A stretch of 64,000 bases of DNA, from NCBI RefSeq assembly GCF_030811455.1, contig NZ_JAUSQU010000001.1:8246001-8310000 (forward strand), written 5' to 3'. This DNA is from Streptosporangium lutulentum (lineage in GTDB: Bacteria > Actinomycetota > Actinomycetes > Streptosporangiales > Streptosporangiaceae). Positions 34,458 through 43,299 of this stretch are shown in pieces (positions within the stretch are counted from its first letter, which is position 1; every line of letters starts with the position of its first letter). Under the pieces are notes generated by a model, which ran no database searches, was not told the DNA's origin, and worked only from the letters and a program-made list of their open reading frames with translations. A program made the translations under genes and the position numbers.

Positions 34458-35123
34458 ATGGGAAAACTGACGCGCGAGGTGGTCGTCGAGCAGGCGCTGG
34501 AGATCGGCGACGCCGAGGGGCTGCAGGCGGTGACCATCCGGCGGCTCGCCCAGGAGCTGGGGGTCACCCCGATGGCGCTGTACTGGCACTTCAAGAACAA
34601 GGAACTGCTGGCCATCGGCATGGCCGACCACCTGGTCGAAGGGTTCGTGATCGAGGAGGACTACGCCAGTCCCTGGCAGGATCAGCTTCGTGAGCTCGTC
34701 AGCGGTCTCGTCCGAGTGCTCCGGCGTCACCCCTGCGCGGCGGAGGTGCTGAGCGAGGTTGACCACATGGCGGTGCCCAGCTTCCTGCGGGTGTGGGACA
34801 CCAGCCTCGGTCTGGCCAAGCACGCCGGCTTCTCCTACGAGGAGAGCTGCCTGATCTCCAAATACCTGCTCCAGGGAGCGATCGCCCTGGCCGCGGGTCC
34901 GATGAGCCACCACCGGCCCGGCCTGTCGGACCAGGAGAGGGCCGATCGCCTGCGCCTCAAGCGCGTCACCCTCCAGTCGCTGCCGCCGGACGTCTACCCG
35001 CACATCGTGGAGATGGCCGTCCCCCTCGCCGAGGGCGTCAGCGCCGAGCTGTACGACACCTTCGGCGTCGACCTCCTCGTGACGGGCATCGAGAGTCTGT
35101 CCGCCCGCCGTGGTGAGGGCTGA
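34458..35123 (+). CDS. TetR family regulator of the divergent exporter
   Basis: 221 residues from ATG 34458 (GTG 34455 and TTG 34446 also in frame; no clear RBS, possibly leaderless). HTH: TREVVVEQALEIGDAEGLQA, IRRLAQELGVTPMALYWHFK. The C-terminal domain is of the tetracycline-repressor type (TetR_C_1-like) with KYLLQGAIALAAGPMSHH. Divergent from the DHA2 exporter and thus its probable repressor, released by the exported compound. Confidence 0.92.
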   Translation: MGKLTREVVVEQALEIGDAEGLQAVTIRRLAQELGVTPMALYWHFKNKELLAIGMADHLVEGFVIEEDYASPWQDQLRELVSGLVRVLRRHPCAAEVLSEVDHMAVPSFLRVWDTSLGLAKHAGFSYEESCLISKYLLQGAIALAAGPMSHHRPGLSDQERADRLRLKRVTLQSLPPDVYPHIVEMAVPLAEGVSAELYDTFGVDLLVTGIESLSARRGEG

Positions 35124-35127
35124 AAGG

Positions 35128-35652
35128 TCAGACCCTCCCCTGGAACCGGCGGCGCCGGAAGGACAGCCAGACCAGCGCGGTGCCGAACAGGACGGCCCCC
35201 AAACCCGTCAGGACCCGGATCGTCAGCTCCCGGCCGTCGACACCGGTGAACGGCAGGGCGGGGGCCTCGCCGGGGCCGGAGTCCACCGAGCAGGGGCCGC
35301 CGGGCCCGGAGTTCGACGAGCACGAACCGCCGGGACCGGAGTTCGACGATTCCGCCGAGTCCGAGCCACCGGACTGGACGTTCACGGAGTTCGAGTCGCC
35401 GGCCCCGGAATACCCGGGCGAAGTGGGCGTCGGGGTGGGCGTCGGGGTGGCGGGGAGCACTCGCACCGAAACGCTGGTGGACGACGAAGCGGACCTGCCC
35501 CGCTCTTGGGCGCGCTTGCCGTCGGAACTGTCGTCGGGCCCCGCCGAGACGGCCGCGAAGCCGGCGTCAGTGTGCGCCAGGGCGGCGGAGGCGGCCAGCA
35601 CGGGTACGGCTGGCCAAAAGGCAAGAGTAATCAGCACTCGACGAGCACGCAT
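35128..35652 (-). CDS. LPFTG-type cell-surface protein
   Basis: 174 residues. Signal peptide (MRARRVLITLAFWPAVPVLA, cleavage near ALAHT). A Ser/Pro/Thr-rich stalk follows (PTPTPTPTS, then Ser/Gly-rich segments with repeated NSGPGG). The end carries LPFTG at about 138-142, a hydrophobic helix and a terminal RRRR cluster. This is the classic sorting signal for sortase attachment to peptidoglycan. No enzymatic domain is present; two Cys sit in the stalk. No sortase gene is in the window. Possibly a surface spacer or aerial-hyphae protein. Confidence 0.78.
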   Translation of the reverse strand: MRARRVLITLAFWPAVPVLAASAALAHTDAGFAAVSAGPDDSSDGKRAQERGRSASSSTSVSVRVLPATPTPTPTPTSPGYSGAGDSNSVNVQSGGSDSAESSNSGPGGSCSSNSGPGGPCSVDSGPGEAPALPFTGVDGRELTIRVLTGLGAVLFGTALVWLSFRRRRFQGRV

Positions 35653-35765
35653 TCCAGTTCCCCCCGCAAAGGGCGCCCGCTGTTCGTCGAGTGCCGATCA
35701 ATGATTCTCCGCCTCGCCGCCAGTCATACCCGCTTCATGGGCGTTATCCCGGTGATTCCAATTTA

Positions 35766-37250
35766 TTACTCACCATTACCCACCTTTCGGGCGGCATTTC
35801 TCGGGCGGGCCAGTATCGCGAACAAGGCACCGCAGAGAGCGACGGCGAACAGGACGGAGTAGGTCTTCTGGAAGCCTGTCATGAGCTGGTCCACGGCGAC
35901 GGGCGACACACGAGACAACGTGCCCGCGTAGACCTGCCCGTGCAGTTCGGAGCTGACCGAACCGGTGAGGACGCTCAGGGTGAGGGCGACGCTGAGCACG
36001 GCCCCGACATTCATGATCATGAGGCGGAAGCCGTTCACCACGCCGAGGCTCCCGGCGGGCAGAGCGGTCATGACCTGCGTGGTGTTGCCCGTGAGGAAGG
36101 TGCCGCTGCCGCAGCCGCAGAGGAACAGGCCCGCCCCGATGATCCAGTACGGCGTGTCCGGATCGGTGTTCACCAGCAGCACGCCCAGCCCGGTCGCGCT
36201 CAGCAGGGAGCCTCCGACGGACAGCGCGTAGGGAGGGACCCGGCGCCCGAGGGCGCCCGTGATCGGGGAGGCGAGGGCCATGCCGATCGGGACCGGCAGC
36301 ACGCCCAGAGCGGCGGTGACGGCGTCGACGCCCATGGCCGCCTGGAAGTAGAGGGCGACCAGCAGGATCAGCGCCGCGCGGGCCAGCGCGTTGCAGAAGG
36401 AGGCGAGGTTGGCGAAGGCCAGCATGCGTTCGCCGAACAGCCGCACGTCCAGCACGGGGTGGGGCGCCCGGCGCTCCACGACGACCAGGACCGGGATCAG
36501 GACCGCCGTGATGGAGGCGCCGACGATCACGACCGGGCTGGACAGGCCTCGCGATCCCGCCTCGGACAGCGCGATGAGGGCGGCGGAGAGGGCGGCGAAC
36601 ACGATGAGGTTGCCGAGCGCGTCCACCGGCCGGCGCGGCCCCCTGGGGACCCGGCGGAGGGTGAACGCGCCCCAGACGAGGGCGATCAGTCCGGCGGGCA
36701 CGTTCACCCAGAAGATCCACTGCCAGCCCGCGGTCTCGGCGACGAGGCCGCCCAGGGTGGGACCCGCGAGCTGGGCGACCGAGAGCGTGCCGATGTAGAC
36801 GCCCATGCCCTGGCTGAGACGGTCGGGCGGGAAGGCGTCAGTGATGATCACTGTCCCGTTCGCCAGGATCATCGCCGCTCCGACGGCCTGAACCGCCCGC
36901 ATCGCGATCAGGAACCAGATGCCGGGGGACAGCCCGGCCAGCAGCGACCCCAGGGTGAACAGGACGAAGCCGGCCAGGTAGATCTCTCTGCGCCCGAGCA
37001 GGTCGGCCACCCGGCCGAAGAACACGAGCGTGGCGGTGTTGACGAGCAGGAACGCCAGCAGGACCCATCCCGCGGCGAACGCGTCCGCGTGGAAGTGCCT
37101 GACCACGGTGGGGAGTGCCACGTTGAGCGTGCTTCCGGAGATGCCGATCATCACCAGGCCGAGGCTGGTGACCGAGCAGACCCGCCACGCGTAGCGGAGT
37201 TTGGATATGTATTCGGGGGAACCGGGCAGGTCTTGGGGGATTGCGACCAT
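35766..37250 (-). CDS. MFS transporter, DHA2 family
   Basis: 494 residues. Begins MVAIPQDLPGSPEYISKLRY, then TM1 with STLNVALPTVVRHFHADAF. Motif A is VADLLGRREIYLAGF; motif C is QLAGPTLGGLVAETAGWQWI. Fourteen helices by eye. It is not a close copy of the exporter at 32.9-34.4 kb. No adjacent dedicated regulator; the Crp-like gene lies 135 bases upstream on the same strand and could be co-transcribed. Substrate unknown. Confidence 0.9.
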   Translation of the reverse strand: MVAIPQDLPGSPEYISKLRYAWRVCSVTSLGLVMIGISGSTLNVALPTVVRHFHADAFAAGWVLLAFLLVNTATLVFFGRVADLLGRREIYLAGFVLFTLGSLLAGLSPGIWFLIAMRAVQAVGAAMILANGTVIITDAFPPDRLSQGMGVYIGTLSVAQLAGPTLGGLVAETAGWQWIFWVNVPAGLIALVWGAFTLRRVPRGPRRPVDALGNLIVFAALSAALIALSEAGSRGLSSPVVIVGASITAVLIPVLVVVERRAPHPVLDVRLFGERMLAFANLASFCNALARAALILLVALYFQAAMGVDAVTAALGVLPVPIGMALASPITGALGRRVPPYALSVGGSLLSATGLGVLLVNTDPDTPYWIIGAGLFLCGCGSGTFLTGNTTQVMTALPAGSLGVVNGFRLMIMNVGAVLSVALTLSVLTGSVSSELHGQVYAGTLSRVSPVAVDQLMTGFQKTYSVLFAVALCGALFAILARPRNAARKVGNGE

Positions 37251-37385
37251 GAGTCCCAGTCTGACGTACGCCGTACAGCGATCTTCGGGAAGATCGAATC
37301 AGGGGACGCGCACGTCCCCTGGGTCCACGGCACGCGCCTTCCCGCGGGCCGTTCCCATCACCCTGTCACGGCCGTCCGGCCGACG

Positions 37386-38054
37386 TCAGCGAGCTCGTTT
37401 GCGCAGGCCCTCCATGTCGTGGACGATCACGCGGCGGCGGCCGGTCTCGATCAGGCCGCGGTCCCGCAGCGAGCGCAGGGCCTTGCTGACCGCCTCGCGG
37501 GAGGCTCCGGTCCAGCCGGCCAGCTCGTCCTGGGAGAGCGGCAGCGCCACCCGGACCGCTCCGTTGGACATCTCCCCGTACCGCTCGGCGAGTTCCAGCA
37601 GCCGGGTCGCCACCCGGCCCGTGGTGTCGAACGCGCCGTACTCGATCCGCTTGCGGTCCGCGTCGCGCATCTTGCCGATCACCATCTGCATCAACATCAC
37701 CGCGACCCTGCCGTGTTCGTGCAGGTAGCCGGAGAAGTCGCGGATCGTGACGCCCTCGACCGGCTCCAGCGCGGTGACCGTGGCCGATCTCGGCAGGCCG
37801 TCGATCGCCGCGAACTCACCGAGCAGCGCGCCGGGCCCGCGCACCGCGAGGACGACCTCGCTCCCTCCCTCGGTGTGCGAGGAGACCTTGACGCGGCCCG
37901 AGGTGAGGACGAGCACCCAGTCGGACTCCTCGCCCTCGGTGCATATCGTCGCTCCCCTGTCCCACTTCCGGGGCCGCCCGGCCGCGTACAGGGCAGTGGT
38001 TTCGGCTTCGGTGAGTCGAGTGACGAACTCGCCCGGTTCGGGTGTGGAACTCAT
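37386..38054 (-). CDS. Crp/Fnr family transcriptional regulator
   Basis: 222 residues from ATG 38054, preceded by AGGAGG. The cyclic-nucleotide-binding barrel (about 10-125) contains GALLGEFAAIDGLPRSATVT, matching the phosphate-binding cassette (G-E-x-A ... R-S-A) of cAMP-binding proteins. The C-terminal winged helix has LSQDELAGWTGASREAVSKA. Encoded 57 bases after an adenylate cyclase on the same strand, so ligand synthesis and sensing are genetically linked. Confidence 0.92.
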   Translation of the reverse strand: MSSTPEPGEFVTRLTEAETTALYAAGRPRKWDRGATICTEGEESDWVLVLTSGRVKVSSHTEGGSEVVLAVRGPGALLGEFAAIDGLPRSATVTALEPVEGVTIRDFSGYLHEHGRVAVMLMQMVIGKMRDADRKRIEYGAFDTTGRVATRLLELAERYGEMSNGAVRVALPLSQDELAGWTGASREAVSKALRSLRDRGLIETGRRRVIVHDMEGLRKRAR

Positions 38055-38111
38055 GAGCACCTCCTGGCGGTGTCGGTTGTCTTCGTACGGCTCGCGGGTC
38101 GACAGGCGTTT

Positions 38112-40166
38112 CTACGGCAACGCGGACAGTACATAGGCGTTGACGGACTGTTCCTTGCCCTTGAGGCTGAGCCAGCCCAGCGAGTGGGTCGTGGCCCCCG
38201 GACCGATCTGGTCGAGGGTGCTCTGGCCGATGACGACGGTGCCGGGATCGGCGACGCCTTCCAGCCGGGCGGCCACGTTCACGCAGTCGCCCATCGCGTT
38301 GAACCCGCGCAGTTCGGGACTGCCGATGTTGCCGACCAGGGCGAGCCCGGTGTTGATCCCGATCCGGAACCGAGGATAGCCCGGCATCCCCCTGGCGATC
38401 TCCTCGGCCGCCTCCTGCATGGCCAGGGCCGCCTTCGCCGCGGACAGGGCGTGGTGGGGCTGCTCGGCCGGCGCGTTGAACAGCGCCAGCAGCGCGTCAC
38501 CCACGAACTGCACGATCGTGCCGCCGTTGCCGAGCACGATGGGCACGGCCGCCGTGTGATACCGGTTCAGCATCTCGACGATCTCGCCGGGCGCCGCCTG
38601 CTCGGAGAAGCTCGTGAAGCCCTTGAGATCGGCGAAGAGCGCGGTCAGTTCGACCAGCTTGCCGCCGAGCGCCGCGGTCTGGGGGTCGGCCAGCAGGGAG
38701 TTCGCCACGTCCGGGGACATGTACTGCCGGAACAGGGTCGACAGCTCCTGGTAGAGCCGGGCGTTCTCCAGGGAGATGGACATCTGGCTGGCCAGTGTGG
38801 CGGCGAGCGCCTCGTCCTGCGGGGTCCTGCCCACCGGCACCTCCAGGGCGCCGGCGAGCACACCCTTGACGGTGAGCGGGTGGACGACCGTTCCCTCGCG
38901 CCGGAGCGGCCGGTTGTCCGGGAAGTCCTGCTTGGAGTATTCGTCGGAGCCGACGGTGAGCCGCCCGTCCGAGACCAGCTCGATGCGCACGTCCCCGTAC
39001 GCCTGCCGTACCCGCTCAAGGCCCTGGGCCAGCATCTCGCCCTCGGGCAGGCCGACACGGGCCTGGTTGCCCGTGTCGACCAGCGCGGCGAGCCGTTCCG
39101 TCAGCTCACGCTCGTTGGCGAGCGCCTCGCCCGCCCGGTCGAGCACCGCGGCCTGCGCCTCGGTGAGCCCGAACTTGCCCGCCAGCCTGTTCGCGATCGG
39201 GACCTTGCTCTCCGCGCTGTTCCTGAGGTGGCCGACGAGCTCCTCCAGGGCCGCCTCGTAGTCGGCCCTGATCTTCTTGACCGTCGCCGACAGCGCCACC
39301 GAGTCGAACAGCCCCGCGCTCGATCCTTCTCGCCGGAACTGCATGTAGGCGCTGTAGGCGACGAAGACGAAGGCCAGGGTCAGCAGGATGTGCCAGAGCC
39401 ACCACGACAGGTGCCAGCTGCGGTGGGTCATTCCGGCGACCATCGTCTCGGCGAGCAGCGCGTAGGCGGTGACCAGGCTGATCAGCATGGCCGCCGGGCG
39501 CTTGCGGTGGAGCTGGAACATCATGACGGCCGCCGCCACGTACAGCGCGACCCCGACCAGCTCGATCGCGCCGAGGCCGGCGCCCTGCGCGGGGGGCTTG
39601 CTGCTCAGAAAGGTCACACCCGGCACCAGCGAGGTGATTCCCCAGGCGATGAGGGCGAGGACGAGCCCGCCGCTCAGCCACCTCTGTGATCTCAGTACCG
39701 CCTGGGCCGCCCGCTCGCTCAGCGGCAGCGCCGAGGCGAAGGCGATCACCGAGGCGAAGAGCAGGCCGATCGGGTGGGCCAGGTCGAACCCGTAGTTCGG
39801 CCCTTCCAGAATGATCCTCGGCGTGGACAGGCCGTGCATCAGGAAGAATCCCGCGGTGCCCAGGAACACCAGCGAGACGAGGAACAGGCGGGCGTCGTTC
39901 CGCCGCGCCGACGCCTGGTTGATCATGGCGCCCAGGACCAGGTTGATCGCCGCCACCACGATGATCAGCCAGAAGTGGCCGAGGTTGTCCTGCCACATGA
40001 CGTCCAGGGTCTCCGGATTGGCCAGCAGCAGCCAGAGCCCGATCATCGGCAACGCCAGGTGCAGCATCCAGACCACCGTGCGGACCGGCTGCGTCGCCGG
40101 TGGCAGATATGGTCCCTGTTTGGCACGATCCTCGACGGGCAGGCCCGTCAAATCGATGGTCGGCAC
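38112..40166 (-). CDS. Membrane-bound class III nucleotide cyclase with GAF-like domain
   Basis: 684 residues from GTG 40166 (GGAGG six bases upstream; the frame extends to 40226). About eight N-terminal helices, a coiled region, a GAF-like domain (about 345-470, ending SQMSISLENARLYQEL) and the cyclase domain (about 505-684). Metal ligands D513 (LFADLKGF) and D557 (FVGDALLALF); transition-state N630 and R634 (CVNVAARLEG). The nucleotide-choosing pair is Q553 and N623 rather than Lys/Asp or Lys/Thr, so ATP versus GTP preference is not certain. Followed by a Crp gene. Confidence 0.9.
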   Translation of the reverse strand: MPTIDLTGLPVEDRAKQGPYLPPATQPVRTVVWMLHLALPMIGLWLLLANPETLDVMWQDNLGHFWLIIVVAAINLVLGAMINQASARRNDARLFLVSLVFLGTAGFFLMHGLSTPRIILEGPNYGFDLAHPIGLLFASVIAFASALPLSERAAQAVLRSQRWLSGGLVLALIAWGITSLVPGVTFLSSKPPAQGAGLGAIELVGVALYVAAAVMMFQLHRKRPAAMLISLVTAYALLAETMVAGMTHRSWHLSWWLWHILLTLAFVFVAYSAYMQFRREGSSAGLFDSVALSATVKKIRADYEAALEELVGHLRNSAESKVPIANRLAGKFGLTEAQAAVLDRAGEALANERELTERLAALVDTGNQARVGLPEGEMLAQGLERVRQAYGDVRIELVSDGRLTVGSDEYSKQDFPDNRPLRREGTVVHPLTVKGVLAGALEVPVGRTPQDEALAATLASQMSISLENARLYQELSTLFRQYMSPDVANSLLADPQTAALGGKLVELTALFADLKGFTSFSEQAAPGEIVEMLNRYHTAAVPIVLGNGGTIVQFVGDALLALFNAPAEQPHHALSAAKAALAMQEAAEEIARGMPGYPRFRIGINTGLALVGNIGSPELRGFNAMGDCVNVAARLEGVADPGTVVIGQSTLDQIGPGATTHSLGWLSLKGKEQSVNAYVLSALP

Positions 40167-40341
40167 GGTGGCCTCCGTGTCTTGGGGAACCCTTGGAAGG
40201 TTCCCGATCTGCCGGCCCACGCCCACGGGCGAGGTTCCCCCCGAACGATCTGATTATCCCGTATGTCGCTGGTCTGGGCATCGGGACCGATAGCCACCCC
40301 TTTGTGAACGGGGTGCTTTCGTGTTCACTAGTCTCCGATTC

Positions 40342-41742
40342 ATGAGCATTCACTATGACGTCGTGATCCTCGGTGCGGGCTCCGGAGGATACGTGGCCGC
40401 GATCCGAACCGCCCAGCTGGGCCTCAGCGTCGCGGTCGTCGAGAAGCGTTACTGGGGTGGTGTCTGCCTCAACGTGGGATGCATTCCCTCCAAGGCACTG
40501 CTGCGCAACGCCGAACTCGCCCACATCTTCACGCACGAGGCCAAGACGTTCGGCATCCAGGTCGAGGGGAAGGTCACCTTCGACTACGGCGAGGCCTTCA
40601 GGCGCAGCCGTAAGGTCTCGGAGGGGCGCGTCAAGGGCGTGCACTACCTGATGAAGAAGAACGCCATCACCGAGTACGACGGTCACGGCACCTTCACCGA
40701 CGCCAACACGATGGAGGTGGCCCGCACCGGCGGCGGCACGGAGACGCTCACGTTCGACCACTGCATCATCGCAGCGGGCGCGACCACGAGGCTGCTGCCG
40801 GGGACGACGGTGAGCGAGCGGGTGGTGACGTACGAGGAGCAGATCCTCAGCGAGAAGCTTCCCGAGAGCGTCGTCATCGCGGGTGCGGGCGCGATCGGGG
40901 TCGAGTTCGCCTACGTGATGCACAACTACGGCGTCAAGGTGACGATCGTGGAGTTCCTCGACCGCGTCGTCCCCCTGGAGGACGAGGCGGTCTCGGCGGA
41001 GCTCGCCCGGCGCTACAAGCGGCTCGGCATCGAGGTGCTGACCTCGACGCGCGTGGAGTCCATCGACGACTCCGGCGAGAAGGTGCGGGTGACCGTCTCG
41101 CGCGACGGAGGGCAGCAGGTCCTCGAAGCGGACAAGGTGCTGCAGGCGATCGGCTTCCAGCCTCGCGTCGAGGGGTACGGGCTCGACCGTACCGGGGTCG
41201 CCCTGACCGAGCGCGGCGCCATCGACATCGACAGCCGGGGCCGTACGAACGTGCCGCACATCTTCGCCGTCGGCGACGTGACGGCCAAGCTGATGCTCGC
41301 GCACGCCGCCGAGGCCATGGGGATCGTCGCGGCGGAGACCATCGCGGGCGCGGAGACGATGGAGCTCGACTACGTGATGATCCCGCGGGCGACGTACTGC
41401 CAGCCCCAGATCGCGAGCTTCGGTTTCACCGAGGCGCAGGCCCGCGAGCTGGGCTTCGACGTGAAGGTGGCCACGTTCCCGTTCACCGCCAACGCCAAGG
41501 CCCACGGCATGGGGGACGCCGCCGGATTCGTCAAGATCCTCAGCGACGGCGAGCACGGGGAGCTGATCGGGGCCCACCTGATCGGGCCCGAGGTCACCGA
41601 GCTGCTGCCCGAACTGACGCTGGCCCAGCGGTGGGACCTGACGGTCAACGAGGTGGCGCGGAACGTGCACGCTCACCCCACGCTTGGCGAAGCGGTCAAG
41701 GAGGCGATCCACGGGCTGGCGGGTCACATGATCAACATGTGA
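40342..41742 (+). CDS. lpdA: Dihydrolipoyl dehydrogenase (E3)
   Basis: 466 residues from ATG 40342. FAD motif VVILGAGSGGYVAA, redox disulfide C42-C47 (GGVCLNVGCIPSK), NAD motif VVIAGAGAIGVEFAYVM, and the base pair H445-E450 (HAHPTLGE). Reoxidises dihydrolipoyl groups of 2-oxoacid dehydrogenase complexes and the glycine cleavage system. The E1/E2 genes at 49.7-53.2 kb are the nearest candidate partners. Divergent from the cyclase gene. Confidence 0.95.
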   Translation: MSIHYDVVILGAGSGGYVAAIRTAQLGLSVAVVEKRYWGGVCLNVGCIPSKALLRNAELAHIFTHEAKTFGIQVEGKVTFDYGEAFRRSRKVSEGRVKGVHYLMKKNAITEYDGHGTFTDANTMEVARTGGGTETLTFDHCIIAAGATTRLLPGTTVSERVVTYEEQILSEKLPESVVIAGAGAIGVEFAYVMHNYGVKVTIVEFLDRVVPLEDEAVSAELARRYKRLGIEVLTSTRVESIDDSGEKVRVTVSRDGGQQVLEADKVLQAIGFQPRVEGYGLDRTGVALTERGAIDIDSRGRTNVPHIFAVGDVTAKLMLAHAAEAMGIVAAETIAGAETMELDYVMIPRATYCQPQIASFGFTEAQARELGFDVKVATFPFTANAKAHGMGDAAGFVKILSDGEHGELIGAHLIGPEVTELLPELTLAQRWDLTVNEVARNVHAHPTLGEAVKEAIHGLAGHMINM

Positions 41743-41867
41743 GCTCGGGCCGGTCGTCGTCCGCACGGTGCGGGCCGGTCGTTCTCCGGACCCCGGTGGC
41801 TCCTCCGGGCGTTCGGACGGACTCATCGGTTTTTCCGACTTTCGATGGGCCCGTCCTGGTCGATGAC

Positions 41868-41897
41868 GGGGGTACGGCTCGTGCGAGCCGTACCCCC
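41868..41897. terminator. 30-bp perfect palindrome after lpdA (copy 1)
   Basis: GGGGGTACGGCTC, loop GTGC, GAGCCGTACCCCC. The same stem occurs at 45361-45390. Confidence 0.8.
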
Positions 41898-42300
41898 GCA
41901 CCATGTCGTCCATCGGGACGGCATGCCGTCCCGGAACCCGGTGAAGGTTCGTGGTCACCGCACCGGTCGATTGAAGATGCCCGATATAACGGCATTAATG
42001 GCCAATTGCGAATTAGAAGGCATTTATCAGCCCGTATGCACCGGATAGATCGGTCGGCGGGCGGAGACCGGGAACCTCTTCGCTGACTCATGATTCGCCG
42101 TTTCGCGCCTGGTGGGCGAGATTTCCCTCGGCGGTCTGATCATTCCAGGTGCCGTCAGTCCGGACGGGCAGTCAAACTCTGAGTTTCCCTTCGAATCCAA
42201 AGCGTGACATTCCATGCGACAACCATTGGAACGATTGAAGCGTGTACTACCTGTATCTCCTCAATCACACCAGACTCTGGTGTCGCAGAAAGGAAGCCCA
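41898..42300. other. Region between lpdA and the collagen-like gene
   Basis: About 400 bases without a gene. AT-richer patches at 41980-42030 and 42200-42260 suggest promoters for the collagen-like gene. A 17-base palindrome at 42267-42283 is annotated separately; otherwise I see nothing. Confidence 0.5.
42267..42283. promoter_or_regulatory. 17-base palindrome before the collagen-like gene
   Basis: ACACCAGA, C, TCTGGTGT: perfect arms, 17 bases before the GTG start and just before the AAGGAAG ribosome site. Operator or mRNA hairpin. Confidence 0.5.
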
Positions 42301-43215
42301 GTGGCTTTCAAGTTGCCGGGCGTGCGCCCGCTCGCCGTCGTGGCCGTCGGTGTGCTGGCCGGATCCCTGCTCACGATGGGCGGCAGCGCCGTCGCGTCGT
42401 CGTCGTCGGCAGGCGCCGAGATTCACGCGTGTGTGCACAAGAAGACGCGCTACGCACGGATCGTCAACGTCACGACCGTGTGCAAGCCGACCGAGATCCG
42501 GGTGAAGTGGGCCCAGAGCGCCGGCGGCAGTTCCCAGAGCTTCGCGACCGCCGGCCCGCAGGGCCCCCAGGGTCCCGCGGGCAGGACCGGTGCCACCGGA
42601 CCCGCCGGACCTACCGGACCTACCGGCTCGCAGGGCAGGACGGGCTTCAGGGGCAAGAACGGCATCCAGGGTCCGGCCGGTCCCATCGGCCCGAAGGGTG
42701 TTGACGGTAAGGACGGCGTCCAGGGCCCCGTCGGCCCGAAGGGTGCGGACGGCGCCGACGGCAAGATCGGCCCCGAGGGTCCCGCCGGTCCGAAGGGTGC
42801 CAACGGCACCGACGGCAAGGACGGCAAGGACGGCGCTCCAGGCACCAAGGGCGCCAACGGCGAGCAGGGTCCTCGCGGACTGCAGGGCCCGAAGGGTGAC
42901 ACCGGCGCGCAGGGGCCGAAGGGCGAGCCCGGATCCGGCAAGGGCGGAACGCTGAGCGTGCGCACCGAGTCCGGTTCGCTCAGCAGCGGCGGCGGTACGG
43001 CGACCTGCGACTCCAACGAGGTCGCGACCGGCGGTGGCTTCTTCATCAGCGACGACGACTACGTCGCCTCGGCCTCCATGCCCAGCGGCAACGGCTGGAA
43101 CGTGAAGATCAACAAGCTCCCCTCGGGCGACGACAACAACCGTAACGGCGTCAGCATCAGCGGTGGCGGCGGCTCCAAGGGCACCGTCTACGCGGTCTGC
43201 GCCAAGAAGAGCTGA
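42301..43215 (+). CDS. Secreted collagen-like protein
   Basis: 304 residues from GTG 42301. Signal sequence (VAFKLPGVRPLAVVAVGVLA, about 1-34). Then a small domain with two Cys (HACVHKKTRYARIVN and CKPTEIRVKW), of a type often found before collagen repeats. Residues about 85-210 are 42 uninterrupted Gly-X-Y triplets, many Gly-Pro-X, Gly-X-Lys and Gly-Lys-Asp, suited to a charged, hydroxyproline-free triple helix. A C-terminal globular domain (about 214-304) with two Cys (TATCDSNEV and AVCAKKS) may trimerise. Probably an extracellular structural or adhesive protein. Confidence 0.9.
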   Translation: MAFKLPGVRPLAVVAVGVLAGSLLTMGGSAVASSSSAGAEIHACVHKKTRYARIVNVTTVCKPTEIRVKWAQSAGGSSQSFATAGPQGPQGPAGRTGATGPAGPTGPTGSQGRTGFRGKNGIQGPAGPIGPKGVDGKDGVQGPVGPKGADGADGKIGPEGPAGPKGANGTDGKDGKDGAPGTKGANGEQGPRGLQGPKGDTGAQGPKGEPGSGKGGTLSVRTESGSLSSGGGTATCDSNEVATGGGFFISDDDYVASASMPSGNGWNVKINKLPSGDDNNRNGVSISGGGGSKGTVYAVCAKKS

Positions 43216-43247
43216 TCTCTCCCGGCCCACGCCACCCGCATGACCAG

Positions 43248-43280
43248 CCAGGCCCCTCCCGCTCGCCGGAAGGGGCCTGG
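43248..43280. terminator. Hairpin between collagen-like and MFS genes
   Basis: CCAGGCCCCT pairs with AGGGGCCTGG across a 13-base loop, between convergent genes. Confidence 0.75.
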
Positions 43281-43299
43281 ATGCCTTCCACCGACCACA

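Noticed and set aside
35691..39689. Plus-strand open frame of more than 1300 codons
   Set aside because: It lies antisense to an MFS gene, the Crp-type gene and the cyclase gene, and has the Arg/Gly/His/Asp-rich look of a shadow frame in high-GC DNA.
39106..41958. Minus-strand frame of 950 codons across lpdA and the cyclase
   Set aside because: Antisense to lpdA and out of frame with the cyclase; no conserved features.
42089..42180. Short frame starting MIRRFAPGGRD as a second small peptide gene
   Set aside because: No ribosome site, no compositional bias, no partner gene.
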